From positions 62,001-126,000 of the forward strand of contig CAKSOE010000005.1 in NCBI GenBank assembly GCA_934476675.1: a stretch of 64,000 nt of DNA, written 5' to 3'. The notes under the pieces were generated by a model, which saw nothing but the letters and a program-made list of their open reading frames with translations, ran no database searches and was not told where the DNA came from. A program made the translations under genes and the position numbers. Positions 52,528 through 60,687 of the stretch are shown here, piece by piece. Within the stretch, counting starts at the first letter, position 1. The number at the start of each line of letters is the position of its first letter. Source of the DNA: an uncultured Clostridia bacterium. GTDB lineage: Bacteria > Bacillota > Clostridia > UBA1381.

Positions 52528-52800
52528 GAGTTTTGAGCAAAGTTTTTAAATTGTTTAAAAAGTTTTTAAAACTTTTTTAAAAATTTAGCAATCATACTGT
52601 TACTTTTTAGCAAGTTATATGAAATATTATCGAAATTTAAATGTAATGTTTTAAAATGTCATCTTGAATATTTTCCGATATGTGAAAAATATTGTATATC
52701 AAAACAGTAATGATTACTGTTTTATACATAGTGAAATGAAAATATTACAGACGCATAACCAAACGTTTACAAATGCGTTACATAGCGGCGTTTTTTTATA
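52528..52800. other. AT-rich gene-free stretch with a palindromic site
   Basis: No credible coding frame. It holds AT tracts, a perfect 10+1+10 bp palindrome at 52702-52722 (AAACAGTAAT-G-ATTACTGTTT) that looks like a dimeric regulator site, and a 6-bp stem ACGCAT/ATGCGT at 52751-52778. The nearest promoter is that of the NlpC/P60 gene, 175 bp away. Confidence 0.55.
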
Positions 52801-52806
52801 AAAAAT

Positions 52807-52839
52807 ACGCAAACCGCACGTTTTTTGCGTTCGGTTTGC
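52807..52839. terminator. Bidirectional terminator after spoVAC
   Basis: 9-bp stem CGCAAACCG/CGGTTTGCG (52807-52815 with 52831-52839), with T runs on both sides. It ends the minus-strand spoVAC transcript. Confidence 0.75.
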
Positions 52840-52900
52840 GCTGATTTTTTACCTATATATAGTTGTATTGGAACGAGTTTCTACATATATATTGTAATTT

Positions 52901-53344
52901 CTACAATATAATCAAATACACGATTCCGGCAATAATCGAGGCAAATGTTCCGTAAAGTATTACAGGCCCGGCAATGGTGAATATCTGCGCTCCGACTCCC
53001 AAAACATATCCCTCCGTTTTGGATTCGAGCGCCGGCGCAACCACCGAATTTGCAAACCCCGTTATCGGAACAATCGTTCCCGCTCCGGCAAACTTCGCTA
53101 TTTTCGGATAAATATCCAGTCCCGTCAGCAATGCGCTCAGAAAAATAAGCGTTATCGACACTGCCGTTGCCGCAATATCATCGCTCAATCCCGCCTTTTT
53201 GTACAGGTCAAGCAGCAGCTGACCAAAGCAGCAGATAAGTCCGCCTATAAGAAATGCAAAAATGCAATCCTTAAACAGCGTTGAGTTGGGCGTTTTTTGC
53301 TTAACGTACTCCTTATATTCATTATTTGTCATTTTATTCTTCAT
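52901..53344 (-). CDS. spoVAC: Stage V sporulation protein AC
   Basis: A 147-residue membrane protein with a charged N terminus (MTNNEYKEYVKQKTPNSTLF) and four hydrophobic segments. The conserved middle is GLDIYPKIAKFAGAGTIVPI followed by TGFANSVVAPALESKTEGYVLGVG, as in SpoVAC. The protein belongs to the channel that moves dipicolinic acid into the forespore. AGAGGGA lies 6 nt before ATG. Unlike in Bacillus and most Clostridia, spoVAD and spoVAE do not follow; a terminator lies directly downstream. Confidence 0.9.
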   Translation of the reverse strand: MKNKMTNNEYKEYVKQKTPNSTLFKDCIFAFLIGGLICCFGQLLLDLYKKAGLSDDIAATAVSITLIFLSALLTGLDIYPKIAKFAGAGTIVPITGFANSVVAPALESKTEGYVLGVGAQIFTIAGPVILYGTFASIIAGIVYLIIL

Positions 53345-53465
53345 AGTTTATCCCTCTTTAATGTTTTTTTCGTTTTTATTTTTTGCCGTTATTGGAAAAA
53401 TATACGGTATATCGCCGCAAATCGTGAAAAAATTATGAATAAAGGATAAAATTATGTAAATAAGG

Positions 53466-53494
53466 TTGAAATTTTATGCCATTAGAGATATAAT
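53466..53494 (+). promoter_or_regulatory. Promoter of the DUF5685-dnaJ unit
   Basis: TTGAAA (53466-53471), 17-nt spacer, TATAAT (53489-53494), about 51 nt before the start. Confidence 0.8.
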
Positions 53495-53544
53495 AGGTAA
53501 GGTAATCGCAGATTTTCGATAATTCACAGAAAGGCTTAGTGTAT

Positions 53545-54411
53545 ATGTTCGGATATGTTACCGCTTGTAAAAAGCATATGTCACCCGAGGATTTTGAAAC
53601 ATTCAACGCATATTACTGCGGAGTCTGCAAGGCAACGGGACGTATTGCGTCACAGTGCGCACGGCTTGGGCTGAGCTATGACATTACCTTTCTTGCCATC
53701 GTTATTTCGTCCGTTATGCAGGATTACGGCGAAGTCGGTCACGGCGGCTGTATAGCGCATCCGTTTAAAGACAAGCCGCATATAATACAGTGCGGTGCGG
53801 TTGACTATGCCGCGGCTATGGGCGTTATTCTGATGTATTTAAAGCTTCGGGACGACGTAGCCGATGACAAAAGTCTCACGGCTCTGGTTTTGTCCTCCGT
53901 TCTGCACGGCGGTGTATCGCGCGCGCAAAAGGGTTATGAGGAGCAGTATTCAAAAATAACGGATTATCTGCACAGACTTAATGTTCTCGAAAACGAAAAC
54001 TGCGGCGAAATTGACAAATGCGCCGATTGCTTTGCGAAAATTCTTCAAACGCTGTTTGCGCCGGATTTTATCACCGACAGCGAGCAGCGGCGGATTCTTT
54101 CATGGGTCGGCTACAACACGGGACGCTGGATTTATATTCTTGACGCATACAACGATATGATAAAGGATAGGAAATTTAAAAGATACAATCCGTTTCTGGC
54201 ATCGATGCACGGCGATTTTGACGAATACAGAAAAAACATCGGAGAACAGCTTAACGTTTCTCTGACATTCACCTTAGAAAATATTGCTTCCGGTTTTGAT
54301 TTACTTGACATCGGACGAAACAAAGCAATAATAGAAAATATAGTATATATAGGCATGAGAGCAAAGCAGGATTCGATTTTGTCGGAGTCCGGCAAAGCCG
54401 AAGGGAGTTAA
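53545..54411 (+). CDS. DUF5685 family protein
   Basis: A 288-residue soluble protein matching the DUF5685 family of Firmicutes. It opens with MFGYVTACKKHMSPEDFETF and has the cysteine motif YYCGVCKATG near residue 25-35. Clustered Cys/His (GGCIAHPF, CGEIDKCADC) suggest metal or iron-sulfur binding, and NTGRWIYILDAYNDMIKDRK is the most conserved tract. Function is not established; terpene-synthase-like all-alpha folds have been suggested for related sequences but that is not shown here. It is followed by the Cys-rich DnaJ gene after 10 nt, a conserved pairing. Confidence 0.8.
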   Translation: MFGYVTACKKHMSPEDFETFNAYYCGVCKATGRIASQCARLGLSYDITFLAIVISSVMQDYGEVGHGGCIAHPFKDKPHIIQCGAVDYAAAMGVILMYLKLRDDVADDKSLTALVLSSVLHGGVSRAQKGYEEQYSKITDYLHRLNVLENENCGEIDKCADCFAKILQTLFAPDFITDSEQRRILSWVGYNTGRWIYILDAYNDMIKDRKFKRYNPFLASMHGDFDEYRKNIGEQLNVSLTFTLENIASGFDLLDIGRNKAIIENIVYIGMRAKQDSILSESGKAEGS

Positions 54412-54421
54412 TGATCTGAAT

Positions 54422-54988
54422 ATGAACCCTTATGAAGTATTGGGCGTAAGTCCCGGCGCAGACGAAGAAACCATAAAAAAAGCGTATAGGGAGCTGGCGA
54501 AAAAATACCATCCCGACCGCTATATAAACAATCCCCTTGCCGATTTGGCGGCGGAAAAATTTAAGGAAATAAACAACGCCTACGATATGATTATGAAAGG
54601 CAGCGCACCGAAAAGCAATACAAGCGGCAGCGGCGGCGGTGATTATTACGGCACGGACGCTTTTGCGGCAGTCCGCAGCCTTATTAACGCAAACCGTACG
54701 GTCGAAGCGAAATCAAAACTTTCGGGACTTCCCAAAACTGCCGAATGGTACTATCTTTACGGAATTATATATATAAGAGAGGGTTGGTACGACAAAGGTT
54801 TGGAAAGCCTTAGGTATGCGTGCAGAATGGAACCGGAAAACGCAGAATACCGCGACACTCTTGAAAATATAACCGCACGGACGCATACGTACAGAACCGC
54901 ACCTGTTTCGGGTACGGATTTCGGCGGCTGCTATGTATGTCCGTGCGACTGCTGCGGTATGCTTACCTGTATGAATTGCTGCTGCTGA
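54422..54988 (+). CDS. J-domain protein with cysteine-rich C terminus
   Basis: A 188-residue protein. The N-terminal J domain (about 1-65) has the HPD tripeptide in KKYHPDRYINN, which stimulates an Hsp70. A short Ser/Gly linker and a TPR-like helical pair follow (about 85-150; EWYYLYGIIYIREGWYDKGL). The end is very rich in cysteine (GGCYVCPCDCCGMLTCMNCC), possibly a metal-binding or protein-binding tail. It lacks the zinc finger and substrate domains of classical DnaJ. It sits between DUF5685 and DUF1385 genes on one strand. The Hsp70 partner and client are unknown. Confidence 0.85.
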   Translation: MNPYEVLGVSPGADEETIKKAYRELAKKYHPDRYINNPLADLAAEKFKEINNAYDMIMKGSAPKSNTSGSGGGDYYGTDAFAAVRSLINANRTVEAKSKLSGLPKTAEWYYLYGIIYIREGWYDKGLESLRYACRMEPENAEYRDTLENITARTHTYRTAPVSGTDFGGCYVCPCDCCGMLTCMNCCC

Positions 54989-55014
54989 CAAAATAAACTG
55001 AAAGGAAAAACACA

Positions 55015-56001
55015 ATGGAAGATAAAAAACAGCATATAACCTCAATAGGCGGTCAGGCGGTTATGGAGGGCGTAATGATGCGCGGCCCGTACAAAACCGT
55101 TGTTGCGGTCAGAAAGCCCGACGGCGAAATCGAAAAGAAAATAGATGAAAACGGTACAAAAACTCGAAACGCATTTTTTAAGCTGCCTGTCGTGAGAGGG
55201 TGCGTTAATTTTATAGACAGCCTTGTTATCGGCATGAGCGCTCTGATGTACAGCGCAAGCTTCATCGACCTTGAGGAGGAAGAGGAGGAAAGCAAGTTCG
55301 ACAAATGGCTTACGGAAAAGCTCGGCGACAAAATGAAAGACGCCGTAATTTATTTTTCCGTATTTGTTTCGGTGATTTTCAGCGTCGGACTTTTTATGCT
55401 TTTGCCGGCGTTTCTCACAAAGGGCGTGGAGATGATAGGACAAAAATTCTCCGCCTTGCAGCCGCTTGTGCAGACTCACACGTTCACAAGCATTTTTGAG
55501 GGTATTATCCGAATGGCGATTTTCCTCGGATATATGGCGCTTGTTTCCAAAATGAAAGAAATCCGCCGCGTGTTTGAATACCACGGTGCGGAGCATAAAA
55601 CAATCGCCTGCTATGAAGCCGGCGAGGAGCTGACGGTCGAAAACGTGAGAAAGCATACACGGTTTCACCCCAGATGCGGGACAAGCTTTCTTTTGTTCGT
55701 TATGATAATCAGTATACTGATTTTTGCGCTGCTGCCGAGATTTGATAACTTTTCGGGCATTGCAAGCATTTTATTAAGACTTGTAACACGTCTTGCTCTG
55801 ATGCCTGTGGTTGCCGGACTTTCCTATGAGGTCATAAAATGGGCGGGCCGCAGTACATCTAAGGTTGTAGGTGTTCTTTCAAAGCCGGGTTTATGGCTGC
55901 AAAGGCTTACCACCAACGAACCGGACGATTCGCAGATTGAGGTTGCGATTGAGTCAATTAAGCCGTGTATTCCCGAAAACAAAGAGGACGATAAATGGTA
56001 A
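55015..56001 (+). CDS. DUF1385 membrane protein (YqhQ-like)
   Basis: A 328-residue protein of the DUF1385/YqhQ family with about four to five hydrophobic segments. It opens with the typical SIGGQAVMEGVMMRGPYKTV and has the conserved FEYHGAEHKTIACYEAGEEL and HTRFHPRCGTSFLLFVMI tracts with His, Glu and Cys that could bind metal. Function unknown. AAAGG lies 8 nt upstream. Its end overlaps prmC by 7 nt, the usual arrangement in Clostridia. Confidence 0.88.
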   Translation: MEDKKQHITSIGGQAVMEGVMMRGPYKTVVAVRKPDGEIEKKIDENGTKTRNAFFKLPVVRGCVNFIDSLVIGMSALMYSASFIDLEEEEEESKFDKWLTEKLGDKMKDAVIYFSVFVSVIFSVGLFMLLPAFLTKGVEMIGQKFSALQPLVQTHTFTSIFEGIIRMAIFLGYMALVSKMKEIRRVFEYHGAEHKTIACYEAGEELTVENVRKHTRFHPRCGTSFLLFVMIISILIFALLPRFDNFSGIASILLRLVTRLALMPVVAGLSYEVIKWAGRSTSKVVGVLSKPGLWLQRLTTNEPDDSQIEVAIESIKPCIPENKEDDKW

Positions 56002-56810
56002 TACGCGCTCTTATTTCAAAAATCGCAGCAGAACTTGACGAAAACGCCGTATTTGAGGCGCGGCAGATAGTGATGCGCGCGGCGGATATGACAAATACCG
56101 ACATGGTTCTGCGTATTAATGAGCAGCTTACGCCGCAGCAGGAAAGCATGGCTCTCGAAATGGCACGGCGGCGCGTTTTAGGAGAACCGCTCCAATATAT
56201 TCTTGGTTTTGCCGAGTTCATGGGACTTCGCTTTGAGGTGAACAGAAACGTACTTATTCCGCGCGCCGACACCGAAACACTTGTTGAAACGGTACTTAAC
56301 GAAAAAAGCGGCGGTATTTCGGCGCTTGATATAGGCACAGGCTCCGGATGTGTGGGTATAAGTATAGCTCATTTTAACAAAAATGCACGTGTGACGCTGC
56401 TTGATATAAGCAGCGCCGCGCTTGATACGGCAAAGAAAAACGCAAAAAACAACTGCGTTAACTGCGATTTTATAAATATGGATATTTTATCCGGCTGTCC
56501 GCATGGGCAGTACGATGTTATCGTTTCAAATCCGCCGTATATCCGTCCCGAGGTGATTGACACCTTACAGACGGAGGTTAAGGATTTCGAGCCGTACACC
56601 GCACTTTGCGGCGGTGAGGACGGACTCGTGTTTTATCGGCGTATTGTTGAAATCGCACCGCATATTCTTAACAGAAACGGTCTGCTTGCCTTTGAAATCG
56701 GCTACGACCAGGGAGAGGACGCAGTAAGTCTTATGCGTGGCTTTGACAATGTTCGCGTTATAAAGGATTTATGCGGAAACGACAGAGTTGTCACGGGGGT
56801 TTTGAAATAA
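55995..56810 (+). CDS. prmC: Peptide chain release factor N5-glutamine methyltransferase
   Basis: A 271-residue SAM-dependent methyltransferase that modifies the GGQ glutamine of release factors. The N-terminal helical domain (about 1-75) ends with GEPLQYILGFAEFMGLRF. The Rossmann domain has the SAM motif ALDIGTGSGCVGIS and the catalytic NPPY in IVSNPPYIRPEV. ATG 55995 overlaps the DUF1385 end. The release-factor gene prfA, often adjacent, is not present. Confidence 0.95.
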   Translation: MVIRALISKIAAELDENAVFEARQIVMRAADMTNTDMVLRINEQLTPQQESMALEMARRRVLGEPLQYILGFAEFMGLRFEVNRNVLIPRADTETLVETVLNEKSGGISALDIGTGSGCVGISIAHFNKNARVTLLDISSAALDTAKKNAKNNCVNCDFINMDILSGCPHGQYDVIVSNPPYIRPEVIDTLQTEVKDFEPYTALCGGEDGLVFYRRIVEIAPHILNRNGLLAFEIGYDQGEDAVSLMRGFDNVRVIKDLCGNDRVVTGVLK

Positions 56811-56843
56811 TGCGGCCGCTGTGAAAAAAAGGAGGATAAATTT

Positions 56844-57737
56844 TTGGGTTATTTATTTTTGGCGCTTGCGCTGCTTTCCGGCTCTACAAAGGGCTATTGC
56901 GGCAAAAAAACAAGCGGATATGTGTCAGAATACAAGGACGCAATGTTTACAAATTTTATCAGAATGGTTTTGTGCATACTGATAGGTTTTGTGATTTTGC
57001 TTATTCAGGGAAATATCGGACTTTTGAGGGTAAGCCGCGGACTGGTTCTTATTACCATGCTTTCCGGCGTGACAACCTCTGTGTTTGTCGTTAGCTGGCT
57101 CGTGTCGGTAAAAAAGGGCGCATATATGATGCTCGATGTGTTTCTGATGCTGGGGGTTATGGTTCCGCTTTTGCTGTCAAGCTTTATATTCGGCGAAAAA
57201 ATACGTCTTAATCAATGGATAGGACTTGCAATACTTCTCATTGCCGTAATTATTATGTGTTCCTACAACAATCAGATTAAGGAAAAAATGAGTATTTCTT
57301 CGCTTGTGCTGCTTATCATCTGCGGTCTGGCAAACGGACTGACCGATTTTTCGCAAAAGCTTTTTACAAAAACAATTCCTGACGGAAATGCGGCGGTATT
57401 TAATTTTTATACTTATATATTCTCCGCGGCGGTGCTGCTTGTGTTCTACATAGGCGCTAAAATCAAGGACGATTCGTCAGGTTCCGCAATGACGGTTTTC
57501 CGGCAGGTAGGCGTTTACATAGCGATTATGTCGGTCTGCCTTTTTGCAAACTCGTTCTTTAAAACAAAGGCTGCGGCATTCCTCGATTCGGCAACGCTTT
57601 ATCCTTTAAACCAGGGGTCGTCTCTTATACTTTCTTCGTTTATGTCGAGAATATTCTTTAAGGAACGCCTTACCGCAAAATGTATTACCGGACTGGCAAT
57701 CGCATTTGCCGGACTGCTCATTATTAATTTGCTGTAA
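56844..57737 (+). CDS. EamA/DMT-superfamily transporter
   Basis: A 297-residue protein with ten hydrophobic segments in two repeats, the drug/metabolite transporter plan. It begins LGYLFLALALLSGSTKGYCGKKTSG from a TTG at 56844, behind GGAGG. The second repeat ends AKCITGLAIAFAGLLIINLL. The substrate is unknown. It may be co-transcribed with the DUF1385-prmC unit, 33 nt away. Confidence 0.82.
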   Translation: MGYLFLALALLSGSTKGYCGKKTSGYVSEYKDAMFTNFIRMVLCILIGFVILLIQGNIGLLRVSRGLVLITMLSGVTTSVFVVSWLVSVKKGAYMMLDVFLMLGVMVPLLLSSFIFGEKIRLNQWIGLAILLIAVIIMCSYNNQIKEKMSISSLVLLIICGLANGLTDFSQKLFTKTIPDGNAAVFNFYTYIFSAAVLLVFYIGAKIKDDSSGSAMTVFRQVGVYIAIMSVCLFANSFFKTKAAAFLDSATLYPLNQGSSLILSSFMSRIFFKERLTAKCITGLAIAFAGLLIINLL

Positions 57738-57792
57738 TTTTTTTCGACAGTACGCTATATTATAATAATGAAAACCGATGTCGGAGGGGAAT

Positions 57793-58284
57793 ATGGAAAA
57801 AGAATTTACGTGCTGTTTTACCGGACACAGGATTATTCCGGAAAACAGGGAGGATCAGATACGCTGTGTTTTGAGAATACATATAAAAAATCTTATCGAG
57901 GACAAGGGTGTGACGGATTTTATTGCGGGCGGTGCGCTCGGATTTGATACCATTGCAGCCGAAACCGTTATTGATTTAAAAAAAGATTATCCGTTTATAA
58001 AGCTGCACTTGTATCTCCCGTGCTTTGACCAGAGTGCAAAATGGAGCATGACTGACAGGTACAAATGGCGGATGATGATGGCAAAGGTTGATGATTATGC
58101 TTATATTACCGAAAGCAAGTACACTCCCGACTGTATGCAAAAGCGCAATCGCAGAATGGTAGATGATTCGTGCTACTGCATAGCCTACTGCGTGAAACAG
58201 AACAGCGGAACGGGGACTACCGTACGCCATGCCGAATTAACAGGTACGGTGGTGTACAACATTGCCGAAATTATATATGAATAA
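57793..58284 (+). CDS. DUF1273 (SLOG-superfamily) protein
   Basis: A 163-residue protein of the DUF1273/YspA-like SLOG group. It starts MEKEFTCCFTGHRIIPE and continues with the SLOG Rossmann signature FIAGGALGFDTIAAETVIDL, then LHLYLPCFDQSAKW and the C-terminal NSGTGTTVRHAELTG. SLOG proteins bind nucleotide-derived ligands and several act in signalling or defence; this subfamily is common in Firmicutes and its job is unclear. GGAGGG lies just before ATG 57793. A long imperfect hairpin (58283-58336) overlaps the stop. Confidence 0.85.
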   Translation: MEKEFTCCFTGHRIIPENREDQIRCVLRIHIKNLIEDKGVTDFIAGGALGFDTIAAETVIDLKKDYPFIKLHLYLPCFDQSAKWSMTDRYKWRMMMAKVDDYAYITESKYTPDCMQKRNRRMVDDSCYCIAYCVKQNSGTGTTVRHAELTGTVVYNIAEIIYE

Positions 58285-58347
58285 GGGGATGTAAAAAAAG
58301 TCCAGTCCGTTCCGAAACATTTTTTCCTATCCCCTTAAAAGGAAAGG

Positions 58348-58383
58348 AGCTGTTAAAAAATACTTTTTTAACAGCTTTTTTTT
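58348..58383. terminator. Bidirectional terminator between the DUF1273 and anti-sigma genes
   Basis: Perfect 13-bp stem AGCTGTTAAAAAA/TTTTTTAACAGCT (58348-58360 with 58364-58376) and T run on the plus strand; the same A/T-flanked stem serves the minus-strand gene ending at 58383. Confidence 0.9.
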
Positions 58384-59603
58384 CAGGTAAGTGAAACAAG
58401 TATTTCTCTAAGTTCATCTTCGCTTATACCGTAAGTGAAGACGCTTATTGATATGCCGTTATTTATCATATAACATTCATACCCTTTTTCCTCTTGAATT
58501 ATTACCGTTTTTACACCGCATATATCGCTCGTTTCGTATTCCGTACCGTCGATATATCCGCTCACATTTGCCGTATCCTTTGTGGTAACGGCGGTTACGC
58601 TCCTTAAATCATTGCCTGTATAGGCATAGATTTTTCCGTCGTACGAAAGCGAGCCGTCCTCATTCGCCGTAAAAACGTTTTTTTCATCGCCGCTGTATGT
58701 AAAATCCTCCGGCAGTACAATCTTTTTCATTAAATCGTACCCAAGATATTCGGCATACTGCTTGTTGTCCCACTCTATACTGTGATATTCCTCTGCGATG
58801 TCTGCGGCATATTTTGAAGCTGATGCACCGCCGCTTGCCGCACCGCCTCCGCCCGCCGCCGAACTGCTTACGGAATACTCCGTATCGTCCGTTCGTCCGC
58901 TCATGACCGGCGCGGCCTTCACGGCTTTTGGCACATTGATTTTCAATGATGCCGTTTTCGTATTCTCCTGTTTCTGCTTGGCGACAGTTTCCTGTGCCTG
59001 CGCAGAATAGGATTCAAATATTATCGGCTCGGAAACACTGTCGTTTTCAAAGCTGTAAGACGGCAGCCCGGAGACTGCGTTATTCTCAGCCGGTTTCGGT
59101 GTAGAAGTAACCGCCTGCGGCGCCGTTGTTGCTTTTGCGGCAGGAGCGGCTGTTGTCTTGGGAGCTGTGCTCGTCTTAGGTGTTGACTTCGCTTTCGGCG
59201 CGGTACTTGCCTTTGGCGTTGGTTTTGCCTTCGGCGCGGTACTCGCCTTCGGAGTCTGAGGAGAGCTTGTTTTCGGTACTGCACTCGTTTTCGGCACAGG
59301 CGTTGAAGCTTCGGGGGTATGAGGCTTGCCGGACTCTGTTCCGCCATGTCTGCCGAAAAGTCCGCTGTCGCCTGTGCTCTGTGTTACGGTGTGTTCTTCT
59401 ATAACTCCGCTGTTGTCTCTGTCAAGCATTTTGGGAAGCGTAAATGCCGTAACCGAAACAACCACCACCGCTGCCGCCGCAACAGAATAATACTTTGCAA
59501 GGTTTCTGCGCTTTTTCACACTTTTTTGCCGCAAAACCTGCTCTATAAGCTTTTCGTCCGCATGAATACTGTCGTTGGCGGCTTTAAAATTCTCCTTAAA
59601 CAA
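58383..59603 (-). CDS. Membrane anti-sigma factor with Lys/Pro/Ala/Thr-rich linker
   Basis: A 406-residue single-pass protein. A cytoplasmic N-terminal segment (about 1-37, with basic SVKKRRNLAKYY just before the membrane) is followed by one hydrophobic span (about 40-57). A long low-complexity region (about 85-165) repeats 'KASTAPKAKPTPK'-type units; a Ser/Gly-rich patch (GGGGAASGGASASK) and a folded C-terminal domain (about 265-406) follow. The TTG start overlaps the sigma-factor stop, the usual coupling of sigma/anti-sigma pairs. The linker probably spans the cell wall and the outer domain senses a surface signal. No RsgI or zinc-anti-sigma motif is seen, so the class is unsure. Confidence 0.75.
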   Translation of the reverse strand: MFKENFKAANDSIHADEKLIEQVLRQKSVKKRRNLAKYYSVAAAAVVVVSVTAFTLPKMLDRDNSGVIEEHTVTQSTGDSGLFGRHGGTESGKPHTPEASTPVPKTSAVPKTSSPQTPKASTAPKAKPTPKASTAPKAKSTPKTSTAPKTTAAPAAKATTAPQAVTSTPKPAENNAVSGLPSYSFENDSVSEPIIFESYSAQAQETVAKQKQENTKTASLKINVPKAVKAAPVMSGRTDDTEYSVSSSAAGGGGAASGGASASKYAADIAEEYHSIEWDNKQYAEYLGYDLMKKIVLPEDFTYSGDEKNVFTANEDGSLSYDGKIYAYTGNDLRSVTAVTTKDTANVSGYIDGTEYETSDICGVKTVIIQEEKGYECYMINNGISISVFTYGISEDELREILVSLT

Positions 59604-60087
59604 AATTCTCCCCTCCTTTCAGCTTTTTTCTTAACAGTTCACGTCCTCTGTGAAGCTGCGATTTGACCGTTCCCTCGCTTACGGCGAGGCTTACGGCAAT
59701 TTCCCTGACGGTCATTTCTTCATAATAGTACAAATATATAACTGTCCGATATTTTTTCGGAAGCTCCGCAACGGCAAAGTATGCGTCGCTTTGCTCCTGC
59801 GTTTCAAACGAAATTTCTTCCGAAAGGGGCACGGTCTTTTTGAACCATGAATTGGAGAATATATTTTTTGAACAGTTTATGGTAACACGTATCAGCCACG
59901 CCTTGCGGTGCTCCTCGCTCTCAAATACCTTTTTTGATTGCAGATACCGCAAAAAAACCTCCTGAACAACCTCATCGGCATATTCCTTGGCTTTCGTCTG
60001 CGAAAGTGCGAGCCTGTATACCATATCTATATATTTATGTACAATTTCTTCGGATGAAACATCAGCGCTGACTGTTTCACTTACCAT
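59596..60087 (-). CDS. ECF-type RNA polymerase sigma factor
   Basis: A roughly 163-residue sigma factor with region 2 (about 15-80; KYIDMVYRLALSQTKAKEYADEVVQEVF, the -10 binding helices) and region 4 (about 110-160; LPKKYRTVIYLYYYEEMTVR then VSEGTVKSQLHRGRELLRKK). It lacks regions 1 and 3, as expected. I use the ATG at 60087 behind GAGGGGG; the adjacent ATG at 60090 is equally possible. It is co-transcribed with the membrane anti-sigma factor and divergent in role from the BlaI-type gene upstream. Confidence 0.9.
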   Translation of the reverse strand: MVSETVSADVSSEEIVHKYIDMVYRLALSQTKAKEYADEVVQEVFLRYLQSKKVFESEEHRKAWLIRVTINCSKNIFSNSWFKKTVPLSEEISFETQEQSDAYFAVAELPKKYRTVIYLYYYEEMTVREIAVSLAVSEGTVKSQLHRGRELLRKKLKGGENFV

Positions 60088-60153
60088 CATTCTCCCCCTC
60101 TCATATATAATACCTTTTAAGACGGCATTTGGTTGCATTAATTTTAAATTTTT

Positions 60154-60510
60154 TTAAATACTTTTATCTTTAATCGCCCGGCGCATCTCATTTGCCTCGA
60201 ATTTCGATATTTGCTTTACGCTCAAAAGCGCATTAAGAAGCCGTACCGACGACCCGTCAAAATATTCGTTCAAAAGTTCCGACAGCTCCGCAAGCTGAAC
60301 CGTTTTCTCCGCAAGCCTCGGCACGCACGTGTAATTCGGCTCGACGCGTTCTATATATCCCTTTTCTATGCACTTTTTTATGACGGTGTATGTGGTGTTT
60401 CTGTTCCAGCCGAAGCTTTCCGCCGCAATTTTTGCAATTTTCCCCGCCGGTATCGCTCCGTTTTTCCACAATATATCCATTACCCGTTTTTCCGATACAT
60501 AAAGATACAT
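60154..60510 (-). CDS. BlaI/MecI-family transcriptional repressor
   Basis: A 118-residue winged-helix repressor. The N-terminal DNA-binding domain (about 1-75) has the BlaI/MecI pattern SEKRVMDILWKNGAIPAGKIAKI and NRNTTYTVIKKCIEKGYIERV. The C-terminal helical part forms the dimer. A BlaR1-type protease partner is not found nearby. A near-consensus promoter and an overlapping inverted repeat (60527-60540) suggest self-repression. It lies 66 nt upstream of the sigma factor and may be in the same transcription unit. Confidence 0.85.
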   Translation of the reverse strand: MYLYVSEKRVMDILWKNGAIPAGKIAKIAAESFGWNRNTTYTVIKKCIEKGYIERVEPNYTCVPRLAEKTVQLAELSELLNEYFDGSSVRLLNALLSVKQISKFEANEMRRAIKDKSI

Positions 60511-60526
60511 TATCCGTTCCTTTCCG

Positions 60527-60575
60527 ACTATTGTTATAGTTAGTTTATTATATCATATTTTGTATTATTTTGCAA
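60527..60575 (-). promoter_or_regulatory. Promoter and operator of the BlaI-type gene
   Basis: Minus-strand TTGCAA (60575-60570), 17-nt spacer, TATAAT (60552-60547). Just downstream, at the expected start site, lies ACTAT-TGTT-ATAGT (60527-60540), a dyad like BlaI/MecI operators. Confidence 0.7.
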
Positions 60576-60644
60576 TATCGGATTTCTTATATATTACACA
60601 ATTTACACGAGCTTACCAAGGCATAAAAGTGTTTGTTTTTGCGG

Positions 60645-60673
60645 TTGATTTATTTTGGGGGTTGTGATATAAT
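60645..60673 (+). promoter_or_regulatory. Promoter of the B12-controlled unit
   Basis: TTGATT (60645-60650), 17-nt spacer, TATAAT (60668-60673); the aptamer begins about 15-20 nt later. Confidence 0.85.
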
Positions 60674-60687
60674 ATATTAAATTTAAC

